A stretch of 64,000 nucleotides of DNA from Pseudomonadota bacterium. GTDB taxonomy: Bacteria > Pseudomonadota > Alphaproteobacteria > Caulobacterales > Caulobacteraceae. The first letter of the stretch is position 1, and every line of letters begins with the position of its first letter. The stretch lies in NCBI GenBank assembly GCA_023432855.1, contig JAEZEZ010000067.1, positions 1 to 64,000 on the forward strand. The letters are read 5' to 3'. A program made the translations under genes and the position numbers. The notes beneath the pieces are model-generated. The model ran no database searches, was not told the DNA's origin, and saw nothing but the letters and a program-made list of their open reading frames with translations. Shown in pieces: positions 1-7,854 of the stretch.

Positions 1-1059
<1,059 letters not shown>

Positions 1060-1118
1060 TTCTGATGTTCTCTCTGTCTAGTCTGTGGGTTGTTCGTTCA
1101 GTCGGAAGGACCGGGCGA

Positions 1119-1433
1119 TCAGGCGGCGGCCTTGGCCGCGGCGCCCTGCTCGAGCACGCCCAGGATGTCGCTTTCCTTCATGATGATCAGGTCTTCGCCG
1201 TCGATCTTGACCTCGGTGCCCGACCACTTGCCGAACAGGATGCGGTCGCCGACCTTCACGTCCATGGCGATGTAGTCGCCGTCCTCATCACGGCCGCCGG
1301 GACCGACTGCCAGGACCTCGCCCTCCTGGGGCTTTTCCTTGGCGGTGTCGGGGATGATGATCCCGCCCTTGGTCTTCTCTTCCTCTTCCACGCGCTTCAC
1401 CAGCACGCGGTCGCCGAGGGGACGAAACTTCAT
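1119..1433 (-). CDS. groES: 10 kDa co-chaperonin GroES
   Basis: The lid of the GroEL chamber. The protein has 104 residues, slightly longer than the usual 95-97 because of an Ala-rich tail (GAAAKAAA). The N-terminal MKFRPLGDRVLVKR and the mobile loop containing GGIIIPD (residues 23-29) are typical, as is the DGEDLIIMKESDILGV end. It is the first gene of the groES-groEL operon. The 5' leader carries a CIRCE element preceded by a sigma-32-type promoter, so it should be heat-inducible and repressed by HrcA. Confidence 0.98.
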   Translation of the reverse strand: MKFRPLGDRVLVKRVEEEEKTKGGIIIPDTAKEKPQEGEVLAVGPGGRDEDGDYIAMDVKVGDRILFGKWSGTEVKIDGEDLIIMKESDILGVLEQGAAAKAAA

Positions 1434-1487
1434 GACGTCATCTCCGAATAGGATGTCGATTTTGATCTTGAGCCCCCGGACACGGCT

Positions 1488-1514
1488 TTAGCAGCCGCCG
1501 CCCCCGAGTGCTAA
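1488..1514. promoter_or_regulatory. CIRCE element (HrcA operator) in the groES leader
   Basis: Inverted repeat with 9-nt arms and the canonical 9-nt spacer. Read on the minus strand it is TTAGCACTC-N9-GGCTGCTAA; the left arm is a perfect match and the right arm departs from GAGTGCTAA at three positions. It sits directly downstream of the -10 element and 55 bp before the groES start codon. HrcA binding to CIRCE upstream of groES is established in Caulobacter and many other bacteria. Confidence 0.95.
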
Positions 1515-1522
1515 CGGCGGGC

Positions 1523-1551
1523 AGATAAGAAGGCGGCCCGAGCGAGTCAAG
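1523..1551 (-). promoter_or_regulatory. Heat-shock (sigma-32-type) promoter of groESL
   Basis: The minus strand reads CTTG, then 18 nt, then CTTATCT. This matches the alphaproteobacterial sigma-32 consensus CTTG-N17/18-CYTATNT at every defined position. The same DNA also reads TTGACT-N17-TATCTG, a possible overlapping housekeeping promoter. Transcription would begin near 1516, at the edge of the CIRCE element. Inferred from sequence only. Confidence 0.8.
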
Positions 1552-1649
1552 CGGTGGCCCTCAAGGTTTTCCGCGCGGTTCGCGCAACGGAAATTCCGGC
1601 GTCCTGCGCGGCAAGCCGCGTGCAGCCCTCCTGCTTGACTCCGCCATGT

Positions 1650-1666
1650 GCTTTATGTTGTAAAGT
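1650..1666. promoter_or_regulatory. Palindromic operator candidate upstream of the DUF2306-DUF2141 pair
   Basis: The sequence GCTTTATGTTGTAAAGT has arms CTTTA and TAAAG. It overlaps a possible -10 (TGTAAA, 1659-1664) placed 18 bp after a TTGACT -35 (1635-1640), and lies 23 bp before the ATG. A copy identical at 14 of 17 positions (in reverse orientation) is found at 29113-29129, upstream of an unrelated hydrolase gene. The binding protein is unknown. Confidence 0.55.
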
Positions 1667-1688
1667 TCTCTGTGACAGGAGGCGAGCC

Positions 1689-2219
1689 ATGGCGGCGCGG
1701 TCAACGAAGGGCGAGGTGAGGCAGTTCCTGGGCGTGATGGCGCTGGCGCTGCTGGCCATCGTCGCGATCCTTTCGCTGCAGCCGGGTTCGGTCCAGCTGG
1801 GGGCGCTTGCGGACATCCGCCTCCGGGCGCCGGATTTCGAGCCCCTGTGGCGCCAGTCCCTGCTCGTCCAGATCCATGTGCTGACGGTGTTTTACGCCTT
1901 GGCCACCGGGCCGGTGCAGTTCCTCCTGCCCAAGGGGACCGGGTTCCACCGGGCGCTGGGCTGGACCTGGGCCGGGGCCATGCTGGTCACCGCGATCAGC
2001 AGCCTGTTCATTCGCGAGATCAATGACGGCGGCTTCTCGCCCATCCACTTCTTCTCGGTCTGGACCTTCGTCAGCCTGCCGCTCGCGGTCTGGCTCGCGC
2101 GCCGCGGCGACATCCGCGCGCACCGGGGGATCATGATCGGACTCTACATCGGCCTGATCATCGCCGGCGTCCTGGCCATCGCGCCGGGCAGGGTGATCTG
2201 GGCCATGTTCTTCGGCTGA
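1689..2219 (+). CDS. DUF2306 family membrane protein
   Basis: A 176-residue integral membrane protein with about four hydrophobic segments. The DUF2306-type features are the HALGWTWA-like helix and the C-terminal RAHRGIMIGLYIGLIIAG segment with its conserved histidine. The ATG at 1689 is chosen over an upstream in-frame start because AGGAGG lies 6 nt before it and the 45 upstream codons do not look like protein. The DUF2141 gene follows after 39 bp on the same strand, probably as an operon. The biochemical role of DUF2306 is unknown. The promoter carries the 1650-1666 palindrome. Confidence 0.85.
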   Translation: MAARSTKGEVRQFLGVMALALLAIVAILSLQPGSVQLGALADIRLRAPDFEPLWRQSLLVQIHVLTVFYALATGPVQFLLPKGTGFHRALGWTWAGAMLVTAISSLFIREINDGGFSPIHFFSVWTFVSLPLAVWLARRGDIRAHRGIMIGLYIGLIIAGVLAIAPGRVIWAMFFG

Positions 2220-2258
2220 CCAATGCGGGCGCGTTTCAATCCAACAAGGAGAACCGAG

Positions 2259-2690
2259 ATGAAGACCTTCCTCAGCCTGACCGCCGCCGCAGCCCTGGTG
2301 GCCGCGGCCGCCCCTGCCCTCGCCGGCGACCTCGAGGTCGAACTGACGGGCGTGAAGGCCCACGGCGGCGACATCTACGCCACCCTTTCCACCAAAGAGA
2401 CCTTCATGCGCGCCGGCAGCAAGGTCGAGCGTACGAAGCCCGCCGACGGCAAGGTGGTGCTGCGATTCACCGACCTCCCGGCCGGCGAGTACACCTTCAT
2501 GGCCTACCACGACGAAAACGGCGACGGGCAGATGCAGATGTCGCCCATGGGCATGCCGGGTGAAGGCTGGGCCATGCTGAACGCCGAGAAGCTGATGGGG
2601 CCGCCCGACTTCGAGACGCTGAAGTTCACGGTGCCGGCGGAGGGCGCGCGCATCCAGGTTCCCGTCTACTACGTCTCGGGCGGGCAGTAG
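2259..2690 (+). CDS. DUF2141 domain-containing secreted protein
   Basis: A 143-residue protein with a Sec signal peptide (residues 1-22, ending APALAG) and a DUF2141 body: GDIYATLSTKETFMR, then LPAGEYTFMAYHDENGDGQM, then the late phrase GEGWAMLN. DUF2141 proteins are small predicted beta-sandwich periplasmic or outer-surface proteins of unknown function. The ATG at 2259 is preceded by AAGGAGAA. It is likely co-transcribed with the DUF2306 gene upstream. Confidence 0.88.
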   Translation: MKTFLSLTAAAALVAAAAPALAGDLEVELTGVKAHGGDIYATLSTKETFMRAGSKVERTKPADGKVVLRFTDLPAGEYTFMAYHDENGDGQMQMSPMGMPGEGWAMLNAEKLMGPPDFETLKFTVPAEGARIQVPVYYVSGGQ

Positions 2691-2785
2691 GGCCCTCCGG
2701 CCTCGGCCGGTCCGAGCGGGCGGGGCGGCCCTGCGCCGTCCCGCCATCCCTTTGCGCCGAGGGGGAAGGAGGCTACTCCTCGGAC

Positions 2786-3226
2786 ATGGGAATCGCCGCC
2801 GCCTCCGCCGCCGGACTCCAGGCCGCCCTGCTCGCCGGAGGCTTCGGCGCCTTCGCCGGCGCCATGGCCGGGGTGCTCACCCTCATCGGGGTCGAGATCG
2901 CACCGGTCCGGCGCGAGACTCAGCCCGAACCGCTGGACCGCCGGCTGTCGACCGGCGCATTCCTGCTCGCCTCGCACGCCATCGCCGCCGCCGCCGTCTG
3001 GCAGGTTCCGACCGTCGGCGCCTGCATCGCCGCGGGACTGGGCGCAGGATGGATGGGCGGCGCGGCCGCGGGCCTGGTCGGCATGATGACCCAGGCCGAC
3101 CGCATCGGACTTCGCATGCTGCATATCGCGGCGCGGGCCGGCGTCGGCCTGGCCCTTCTGGCCCCGCTGTGGGCCTATGTCCGGATCATGAACGCCCACG
3201 CCATGGGCCCCGTGCAGATCGCCTGA
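2786..3226 (+). CDS. Hypothetical membrane protein
   Basis: A 146-residue protein with four probable membrane segments (about residues 10-38, 57-75, 80-103 and 110-133), rich in Ala and Gly. The second cytoplasmic-like stretch QADRIGLRM is polar. No family recognised. Its start is 95 bp after the DUF2141 gene and its stop lies 36 bp before the 3' end of the tRNA gene on the opposite strand. Coding is supported by strongly GC-biased third positions. Function unknown. Confidence 0.65.
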   Translation: MGIAAASAAGLQAALLAGGFGAFAGAMAGVLTLIGVEIAPVRRETQPEPLDRRLSTGAFLLASHAIAAAAVWQVPTVGACIAAGLGAGWMGGAAAGLVGMMTQADRIGLRMLHIAARAGVGLALLAPLWAYVRIMNAHAMGPVQIA

Positions 3227-3262
3227 CGGGCGGCGTTCCCGGCCATTTCGCATCGGAGAATG

Positions 3263-3339
3263 TGGTGGTTGGGGGCGGGATCGAACCGCCGACCTGTGGG
3301 TTATGAATCCACCGCTCTAACCATCTGAGCTACCCAACC
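3263..3339 (-). tRNA. tRNA-Met (anticodon CAT)
   Basis: The minus strand folds as a 77-nt cloverleaf: acceptor stem GGTTGGG/CCCAACC, D-arm AGCTC...GAGC, anticodon stem GTGGA/CCCAC (one mismatched pair) around the loop TTCATAA with anticodon CAT, T-arm GGCGG-TTCGATC-CCGCC, discriminator A and an encoded CCA end. The G1-C72 pair argues against initiator tRNA. Elongator Met is the best call. A CAT tRNA-Ile2 (lysidine-modified) cannot be excluded by eye. Confidence 0.93.
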
Positions 3340-3392
3340 CCGCGTGGCCCGTGGGGCGATTTCCGCAGGCGCGCCGCGGAAGGAGCACGGCC

Positions 3393-3419
3393 TATATAGC
3401 GCGTGCCGCCGCCGTTCAA
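3393..3419 (-). promoter_or_regulatory. Housekeeping promoter of tRNA-Met
   Basis: On the minus strand TTGAAC (-35) is followed after 13 nt by GCTATATA, close to the Caulobacter housekeeping consensus TTGACGS-N10-14-GCTANAWC. Predicted transcription start is near 3386, giving a leader of about 47 nt before the tRNA 5' end. There is no other gene between it and the tRNA. Confidence 0.65.
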
Positions 3420-3500
3420 GCCGCCGCCGCGTTCCGCTTGCGCGGCATCGCCGCGCGCACGATGTTAGCCGTCCGCTGAACAACTCCGGAGCAGATCTCG

Positions 3501-4757
3501 ATGCGCACCGCCTCCGCCCTCGCCGCCTCCGTCGCCATCCTGCTGGTCGCCTGTGGCGACGCGGCCTCCCAGAACGGGGACGCAGCCGGCGGCCAGGCCG
3601 CGGCCGGCCCGCTGGAGACCCGGGCGGCGAACGCCAGGTTCCGGCCGGCCTTCGAGGGACAGACCCGCGCGCCGGCGGTCCGCACCCAGGCGGCGATCCA
3701 GGTGGAGACGGTCGCCAGCGGGCTGATCCAGCCCTGGGCGGTGGAGCCCCTGCCCGACGGGCGCTTCCTGGTCACCGAGAAGCCGGGACGTCTGCGGGTC
3801 GTGGCGGCGGACGGGACCGTGTCGGCGCCGGTCCAGGGCCTGCCGGAGGTCGACGCCCGCGGACAGGGCGGCCTGCTGGACGTGGCGCTGGGGCCGAACT
3901 TCGCATCCGACGGAATGATCTACTGGTCCTTCTCCGAACCGCGGCAGGGCGGCAACGGCACCTCGGTGGCGCGCGGGCGGCTGGTCGCGGCCGACGGCGC
4001 GCCGCGGCTGGAGAACGTGCAGGTCATCCTCCGGACCCAGCCGACCTATGACGGCGACAAGCACTACGGATCGCGCCTCGCATTCGCCCCGGACGGCAAG
4101 CTGTTCGTCACCATGGGCGAGCGCTCCGACATCCAGACCCGGCCCCAGGCCCAGGACCTGAACTCGCATCTGGGCAAGGTCCTGCGCATCAACGCCGACG
4201 GTTCGGTCCCGCAGGACAACCCCTTCATCGGCCGTCAGGGCGTGCGCCCCGAGATCTGGTCCTACGGCCACCGCAACATCCAGTCGGCCGCCTTCGAGCC
4301 GGGAACCTCGCGGCTGTGGACGGCCGAGCACGGCCCGCTGGGCGGCGACGAGCTGAACCTGACCGAGGCGGGCAAGGACTACGGCTGGCCGGCCATCAGC
4401 TACGGCCTGGAGTATTCCGGCGCGCCCATCGGACCCGGCCGCGCCGTGCAGGAGGGCATGGAGCAGCCGGACTACTACTGGGATCCGGTGATCGCGCCGT
4501 CGGGCATGGAGGTCTACACCGGCGACGCCTTCCCCGGCTGGAAGGGCAACATCTTCATCGGCAACATGAAGGACCGGCGGCTGGCGCGGCTGGTCATGGA
4601 CGGCGATCGCGTGGTCGGCGAGGAGCATCTGCTGGCAGACGTCGACAAGCGCATCCGCGATGTGCGCCAGGGCCCGGACGGCTTCCTCTACGTGCTGACC
4701 AATGTGCGCGGGGGCGACGGCGCCGGCGAGCTGCTGCGGCTGCGGCCCCGGGGCTGA
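3501..4757 (+). CDS. PQQ-dependent sugar dehydrogenase family lipoprotein (GSDH/YliI type)
   Basis: A six-bladed beta-propeller of the glucose/sorbosone dehydrogenase family, 418 residues. The N-terminus MRTASALAASVAILLVACGD has a lipobox (LVAC, Cys18), so it should be a lipoprotein in the periplasm. Family motifs run in order: QPWAVEPLPDGRFLVTEKPG, GQGGLLDVALGPNF, HYGSRLAFAPDGKLFVTMGE, LNSHLGKVLRINADGS, EIWSYGHRNIQ, TAEHGPLGGDELN, DYGWP. The usual activity is PQQ-linked oxidation of aldose sugars; the true substrate is not predictable. No pqq biosynthesis gene is in the window. Single gene, followed by the repeat island. Confidence 0.9.
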   Translation: MRTASALAASVAILLVACGDAASQNGDAAGGQAAAGPLETRAANARFRPAFEGQTRAPAVRTQAAIQVETVASGLIQPWAVEPLPDGRFLVTEKPGRLRVVAADGTVSAPVQGLPEVDARGQGGLLDVALGPNFASDGMIYWSFSEPRQGGNGTSVARGRLVAADGAPRLENVQVILRTQPTYDGDKHYGSRLAFAPDGKLFVTMGERSDIQTRPQAQDLNSHLGKVLRINADGSVPQDNPFIGRQGVRPEIWSYGHRNIQSAAFEPGTSRLWTAEHGPLGGDELNLTEAGKDYGWPAISYGLEYSGAPIGPGRAVQEGMEQPDYYWDPVIAPSGMEVYTGDAFPGWKGNIFIGNMKDRRLARLVMDGDRVVGEEHLLADVDKRIRDVRQGPDGFLYVLTNVRGGDGAGELLRLRPRG

Positions 4758-4926
4758 CGGCGAGCTTCAGCACGGGGACTGGATGGCGGTCGCAGACCGC
4801 TTCCTGTCCCCGGAGAGGCGCTTGCGAGCACCCGCGAACCAGTGTGCGATTCCGGGGCGGCGGGGCCTGGCGCGTCCGGGCACGCAGCGGCGATCTTTGA
4901 CATTTGGAGGGAGCGCGACGGCGGCT

Positions 4927-4970
4927 CCGCTGTTTGCGGAACAGCGGGATAACAGCGGGGAACAGCGGGA
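4927..4970 (+). repeat. Direct repeat copy 1 (AACAGCGGG-iterated block)
   Basis: A 44-bp block starting CCGCTGTTTGCGGAACAGCG and continuing with three spaced AACAGCGGG units. Copy 2 lies at 5147-5191 and differs at only a few positions plus one inserted base. The two copies bracket the inverted hairpin pair. Confidence 0.8.
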
Positions 4971-4985
4971 CCCTCCCCACCGTCC

Positions 4986-5034
4986 GTCATTCCGGCCGCA
5001 GTCCGCGCAGCGGACGGAGAGCCGGAACCCAGCA
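4986..5034 (+). repeat. REP-like element, left arm of an inverted pair
   Basis: A 49-nt element that begins GTCATTCCGG and ends CCGGAACCCAGCA. Its centre forms a perfect hairpin, GTCCGC-gca-GCGGAC (5001-5015). The element at 5082-5130 is its partner in reverse orientation, the same length, with the same ends and a different but also perfect central hairpin. Confidence 0.75.
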
Positions 5035-5081
5035 AACGGGACGCTGGTTGGCGGCGTCGTTCGCAGCGTCGAGGTCGGAGC

Positions 5082-5130
5082 TGCTGGGTTCCGGGTCTGC
5101 GGCCGCGATGCGGCCTCCGCCCGGAATGAC
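5082..5130 (-). repeat. REP-like element, right arm of an inverted pair
   Basis: Reverse-orientation partner of 4986-5034, separated from it by 47 bp. The ends TGCTGGGTTCCGG and CCGGAATGAC are exact complements of the left arm. The central hairpin is GGCCGC-gat-GCGGCC (5101-5115), differing from the left one by paired changes. The arrangement resembles a bacterial interspersed mosaic element. Confidence 0.75.
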
Positions 5131-5146
5131 GGCGCAGTCATGGGGG

Positions 5147-5191
5147 CCGCTGTTCTGCGGAACAGCGGAATAACAGCGGGAAACAGCGGGA
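5147..5191 (+). repeat. Direct repeat copy 2 (AACAGCGGG-iterated block)
   Basis: A 45-bp near-copy of 4927-4970, starting CCGCTGTTCTGCGGAACAGC, with three AACAGCGGR units. It closes the right side of the hairpin pair. Confidence 0.8.
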
Positions 5192-5233
5192 GCCGCCGCT
5201 CAGCGGCGGCCTGGAGGCGGGTTGTCGGCCTTC

Positions 5234-5388
5234 GCTGTTCCGGACGCGTGATTTCCCTGTTCCGGACCGTGAAATTCCCTGTTCCGGATTCCCTATTAAT
5301 TCGGGAAAAGCTCAATGAATTCCCTGTTCCGGGCGCCGGAAATTTTCTGCGACGGGGAAACAGGGATCGGAACAGGGAAGACAGGGAG
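5234..5388. repeat. Cluster of AATTCCCTGTTCCGG repeats
   Basis: Forward copies lie at 5252-5265, 5273-5288 and 5318-5333, with a partial CTGTTCCGGA at about 5235-5244. Reverse-orientation copies (GGAAACAGGGA and GGAACAGGGAA) lie at 5356-5366 and 5369-5379. AT-rich connecting pieces such as CCCTATTAATTCGGG separate them. The stretch is noticeably more AT-rich than its surroundings. Confidence 0.75.
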
Positions 5389-5535
5389 CCCGCGAAACGC
5401 CCGGACGGGTGGCGCGATATGCGGGAGGCGCGCATGAAACGCTCGCGGACGGGCTTGTTTCCGCACGCCGCTTGCGTCTAGTGGTCCCGATGGCGGCGCG
5501 CGGCGAAAGGATCGTGCGCCGCGCCGGAGACCGAC

Positions 5536-6033
5536 GTGGCCGAGCAGCTTGATCCCATCGACGCGCGCATCCTGGAGCTGATCCAGGCCGACGCCGGCCT
5601 GTCGGTCGCCGAAGTGGCCGAGCAGGTCGGACTGTCCCCCTCCCCGTGCTGGCGGCGCATCAAGCGGCTCGAGGACGCGGGCGTCATCCGCAAGCGCGTC
5701 ACCGTCCTGGACACCCAGAAGCTCGGCCTGGACTTCGAGGTCTACGCCATCGTCAAGCTGACCCTGCCGACGCGCGAGAACCTCGAGGCCTTCGACCGCG
5801 CCGTCGCGCAGTGGCCCGAGGTCATGCAGTGCGCCTCGATCACCGGGCGCGAGGACTATGTGCTGAGGATCCTGACCAGCGACATCCACGCCTTCGACGC
5901 CTTCCTGCGCGACAAGCTGCTGGCGCTGGGCCTGGTCAGCGACATCGAGAGCCACATCGTCGTGCGCGGCGTGAAGGACACCACCGAGGCCCCGCTCAGC
6001 CTCGTCAGCCCCCACGTGAAGGGGGCGGGCTGA
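5536..6033 (+). CDS. Lrp/AsnC family transcriptional regulator
   Basis: A 165-residue regulator. The N-terminal winged HTH (residues 6-60) contains LDPIDARILELIQADAGLSV and SPSPCWRRIKRLEDAGVIRK, typical of Lrp/AsnC. The C-terminal RAM (effector-binding) domain contains WPEVMQCASITGREDYVLRI. The start is a GTG at 5536. Family members bind amino acids as octamers and often control amino-acid genes. No adjacent amino-acid gene points to the target; pirin follows 63 bp later on the same strand. Confidence 0.93.
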   Translation: MAEQLDPIDARILELIQADAGLSVAEVAEQVGLSPSPCWRRIKRLEDAGVIRKRVTVLDTQKLGLDFEVYAIVKLTLPTRENLEAFDRAVAQWPEVMQCASITGREDYVLRILTSDIHAFDAFLRDKLLALGLVSDIESHIVVRGVKDTTEAPLSLVSPHVKGAG

Positions 6034-6095
6034 TCGGCGCGCTTTGCCGATCGCCAGCGTGGCTGTAGCCTGCGGCCGCTGACGGGGGGCGGCTT

Positions 6096-7064
6096 ATGAT
6101 CGAAACCATTCTTACGGCGAACCGGAAGAGCCTCGGGGATTTCGAGGTCGGCCGCGTGCTGCCCTCGGCCAGACGGCGCATGGTCGGGCCGTTCATCTTC
6201 CTGGACCACATGGGCCCGGCCGACTTCCAGCCCGGCCAGGGCGTGAACGTCCGGCCGCATCCGCATATCGGCCTGTCCACGGTCACCTATCTGTTCGAGG
6301 GCGAGATCATCCACCGCGACAGCCTTGGGTTCACCCAGGCGATCCGGCCGGGCGAGGTGAACTGGATGACCGCGGGGCGCGGCATCACCCATTCGGAGCG
6401 CACCGACCCCCACCGCCGCGACATCGGCGCGAGGCTCCACGGCATGCAGGCCTGGATCGCGCTGCCGGAACATGAGGAGGAGTGCGAGCCGGGGTTCGAG
6501 CACTATCGCGGTCGCGACATGCCCGCCTACGAGGGCGACGGCCTCTACGCGCGCCTGATCGCGGGCGAGGCTTACGGCGCGAAGTCCAAGGTGCGCACGG
6601 CGTCGCCGCTGTTCTACGTCCACTGGGAGATGGCCGCCGACGTGAAGGCCGCGCCGCCGGAGGGCTATTCCGAACGCGCCGCCTACGTCGTCAGCGGCGA
6701 GGTGGAGATCGACGGCCAGCGGCTGGGCCCCGGATCGATGGCGGTGTTCGCGCCGGACACCCGCCCGATCGTCAAGAGCCTGACGCCGGCGACCGTCATG
6801 CTGCTCGGCGGCGAGCCGGTGGGCCAGCGGCACATCTGGTGGAACTTCGTCTCCTCGAGCCAGGAGCGGATCGAGCAGGCCAAGGCGGACTGGCGCGACG
6901 GGCGGATGCCGCTGCCGGTCGGCGACGACCTGGAGTTCATCCCCCTGCCCGAGACATCGCCGCCGCCGCAGGAGCCGGCCCCGGGCGCGACCGAGGACGA
7001 GCCCGAGCGCTCCGACGTTTCCACCGAAGCCGCGGAAGACCGGGCCGACGGCGACGCCGCCTGA
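6096..7064 (+). CDS. Pirin family protein
   Basis: A bicupin protein of 322 residues. The metal site is visible: H55 and H57 in RPHPHIGLSTVTYLFEG, H99 and E101 in GRGITHSERTD, as in human pirin and bacterial YhhW. Some bacterial pirins act as quercetinases, others bind regulators; which applies here is not predictable. The last 40 or so residues (TSPPPQEPAPGATEDEPERS onward) form an acidic, Pro/Glu-rich extension that the roughly 280-residue family core lacks and is probably disordered. The M15 peptidase gene starts 25 bp downstream. Confidence 0.92.
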   Translation: MIETILTANRKSLGDFEVGRVLPSARRRMVGPFIFLDHMGPADFQPGQGVNVRPHPHIGLSTVTYLFEGEIIHRDSLGFTQAIRPGEVNWMTAGRGITHSERTDPHRRDIGARLHGMQAWIALPEHEEECEPGFEHYRGRDMPAYEGDGLYARLIAGEAYGAKSKVRTASPLFYVHWEMAADVKAAPPEGYSERAAYVVSGEVEIDGQRLGPGSMAVFAPDTRPIVKSLTPATVMLLGGEPVGQRHIWWNFVSSSQERIEQAKADWRDGRMPLPVGDDLEFIPLPETSPPPQEPAPGATEDEPERSDVSTEAAEDRADGDAA

Positions 7065-7089
7065 CCCTGCGGAGAAGGGAGGGGCCGGG

Positions 7090-7851
7090 TTGCCTCGCCT
7101 GCGCCTGACCATAGCCCTGGCCGCCGCGCTGGCCGCGGCCGCGCCGACGCTCGCCGCCCCGCCTCCCGGTCCGACCCAATTGGTCCGCGCCTATCCCGAC
7201 CATGTGCGTGAGATCCACGGCGGCTGGCTGGTCATGCGGGACGGCCGTCGTTTCCGGCTGTCGGACGGGATCGAGGGAAAGACAGGGCGCGAGCGCGCCG
7301 CCCGCCCGGACATCGACGATCTGTTCGCCGAACCCTATCCGCGCGGCAGGCCCTCCGGTCCGCCGACGGCCAATCCCGGGCTCGTGCGGCACGAGGGCCT
7401 GTTCACCGCCATGTACGGCGACTGCACCCGCAAGGCGGTGCGGCTGCGCCCGGTCCGATGGATGCCCGGCCGGGGCGGCGGGGTAGTGATGTTCACGTCC
7501 ACCAACGGCGCTGCGGACGCGCTGGAGCGGGTGGTACGCGATCTGGAGAAGCTGCCGCCTTCGATGACGCGGTTCCTGGTTCCCGTGGGCGGGACGCACC
7601 ACTGCCGCAAGGTCGGGGGCTCGGCGCGGCGGTCGATGCACGCCTATGGCGCGGCCATCGACCTGGCCGTGCGCCACGCCGACTACTGGGTCTGGGCCGG
7701 CGGCGAGGACGCGCCCTACCGCAACCGCATCCCCTGGGAGATCGTCGAGGCGTTCGAGCGCCACGGCTTCATCTGGGGCGGCAAGTGGCGCCACTTCGAC
7801 ACCATGCACTTCGAGTACCGGCCGGAACTGCTCCCGCCGCGGCGCCGCTGA
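7090..7851 (+). CDS. M15 family D-Ala-D-Ala carboxypeptidase-like protein
   Basis: A 253-residue secreted peptidase. The N-terminus is a Sec signal peptide (to about residue 22, APTLAA). The VanY/M15 zinc motif is complete: H184 and D191 in SMHAYGAAIDL and H240 in WRHFDTMHFEYRP. These enzymes trim peptidoglycan stem peptides in the periplasm. The reading frame starts with TTG at 7090, giving a good signal peptide. It ends 4 bp before the stop of the convergent thiolase gene. Confidence 0.88.
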   Translation: MPRLRLTIALAAALAAAAPTLAAPPPGPTQLVRAYPDHVREIHGGWLVMRDGRRFRLSDGIEGKTGRERAARPDIDDLFAEPYPRGRPSGPPTANPGLVRHEGLFTAMYGDCTRKAVRLRPVRWMPGRGGGVVMFTSTNGAADALERVVRDLEKLPPSMTRFLVPVGGTHHCRKVGGSARRSMHAYGAAIDLAVRHADYWVWAGGEDAPYRNRIPWEIVEAFERHGFIWGGKWRHFDTMHFEYRPELLPPRRR

Positions 7852-7854
7852 ACC

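Larger units (their letters stand above)
4758..5535. other. 778-bp gene-free repeat island
   Basis: No convincing protein gene is present: reading frames here are low-complexity shadows of repeats. The stretch holds two direct copies of an AACAGCGGG-iterated block, an inverted pair of 49-nt hairpin-forming elements, and a cluster of AATTCCCTGTTCCGG copies in both orientations, listed separately. The Lrp-type regulator gene begins at its right end. Confidence 0.8.

Noticed and set aside
4702..5481. 259- and 222-codon frames in the repeat island
   Set aside because: The translations repeat short motifs created by DNA repeats (NREI, TGNS and similar) and lack a start site or any domain.
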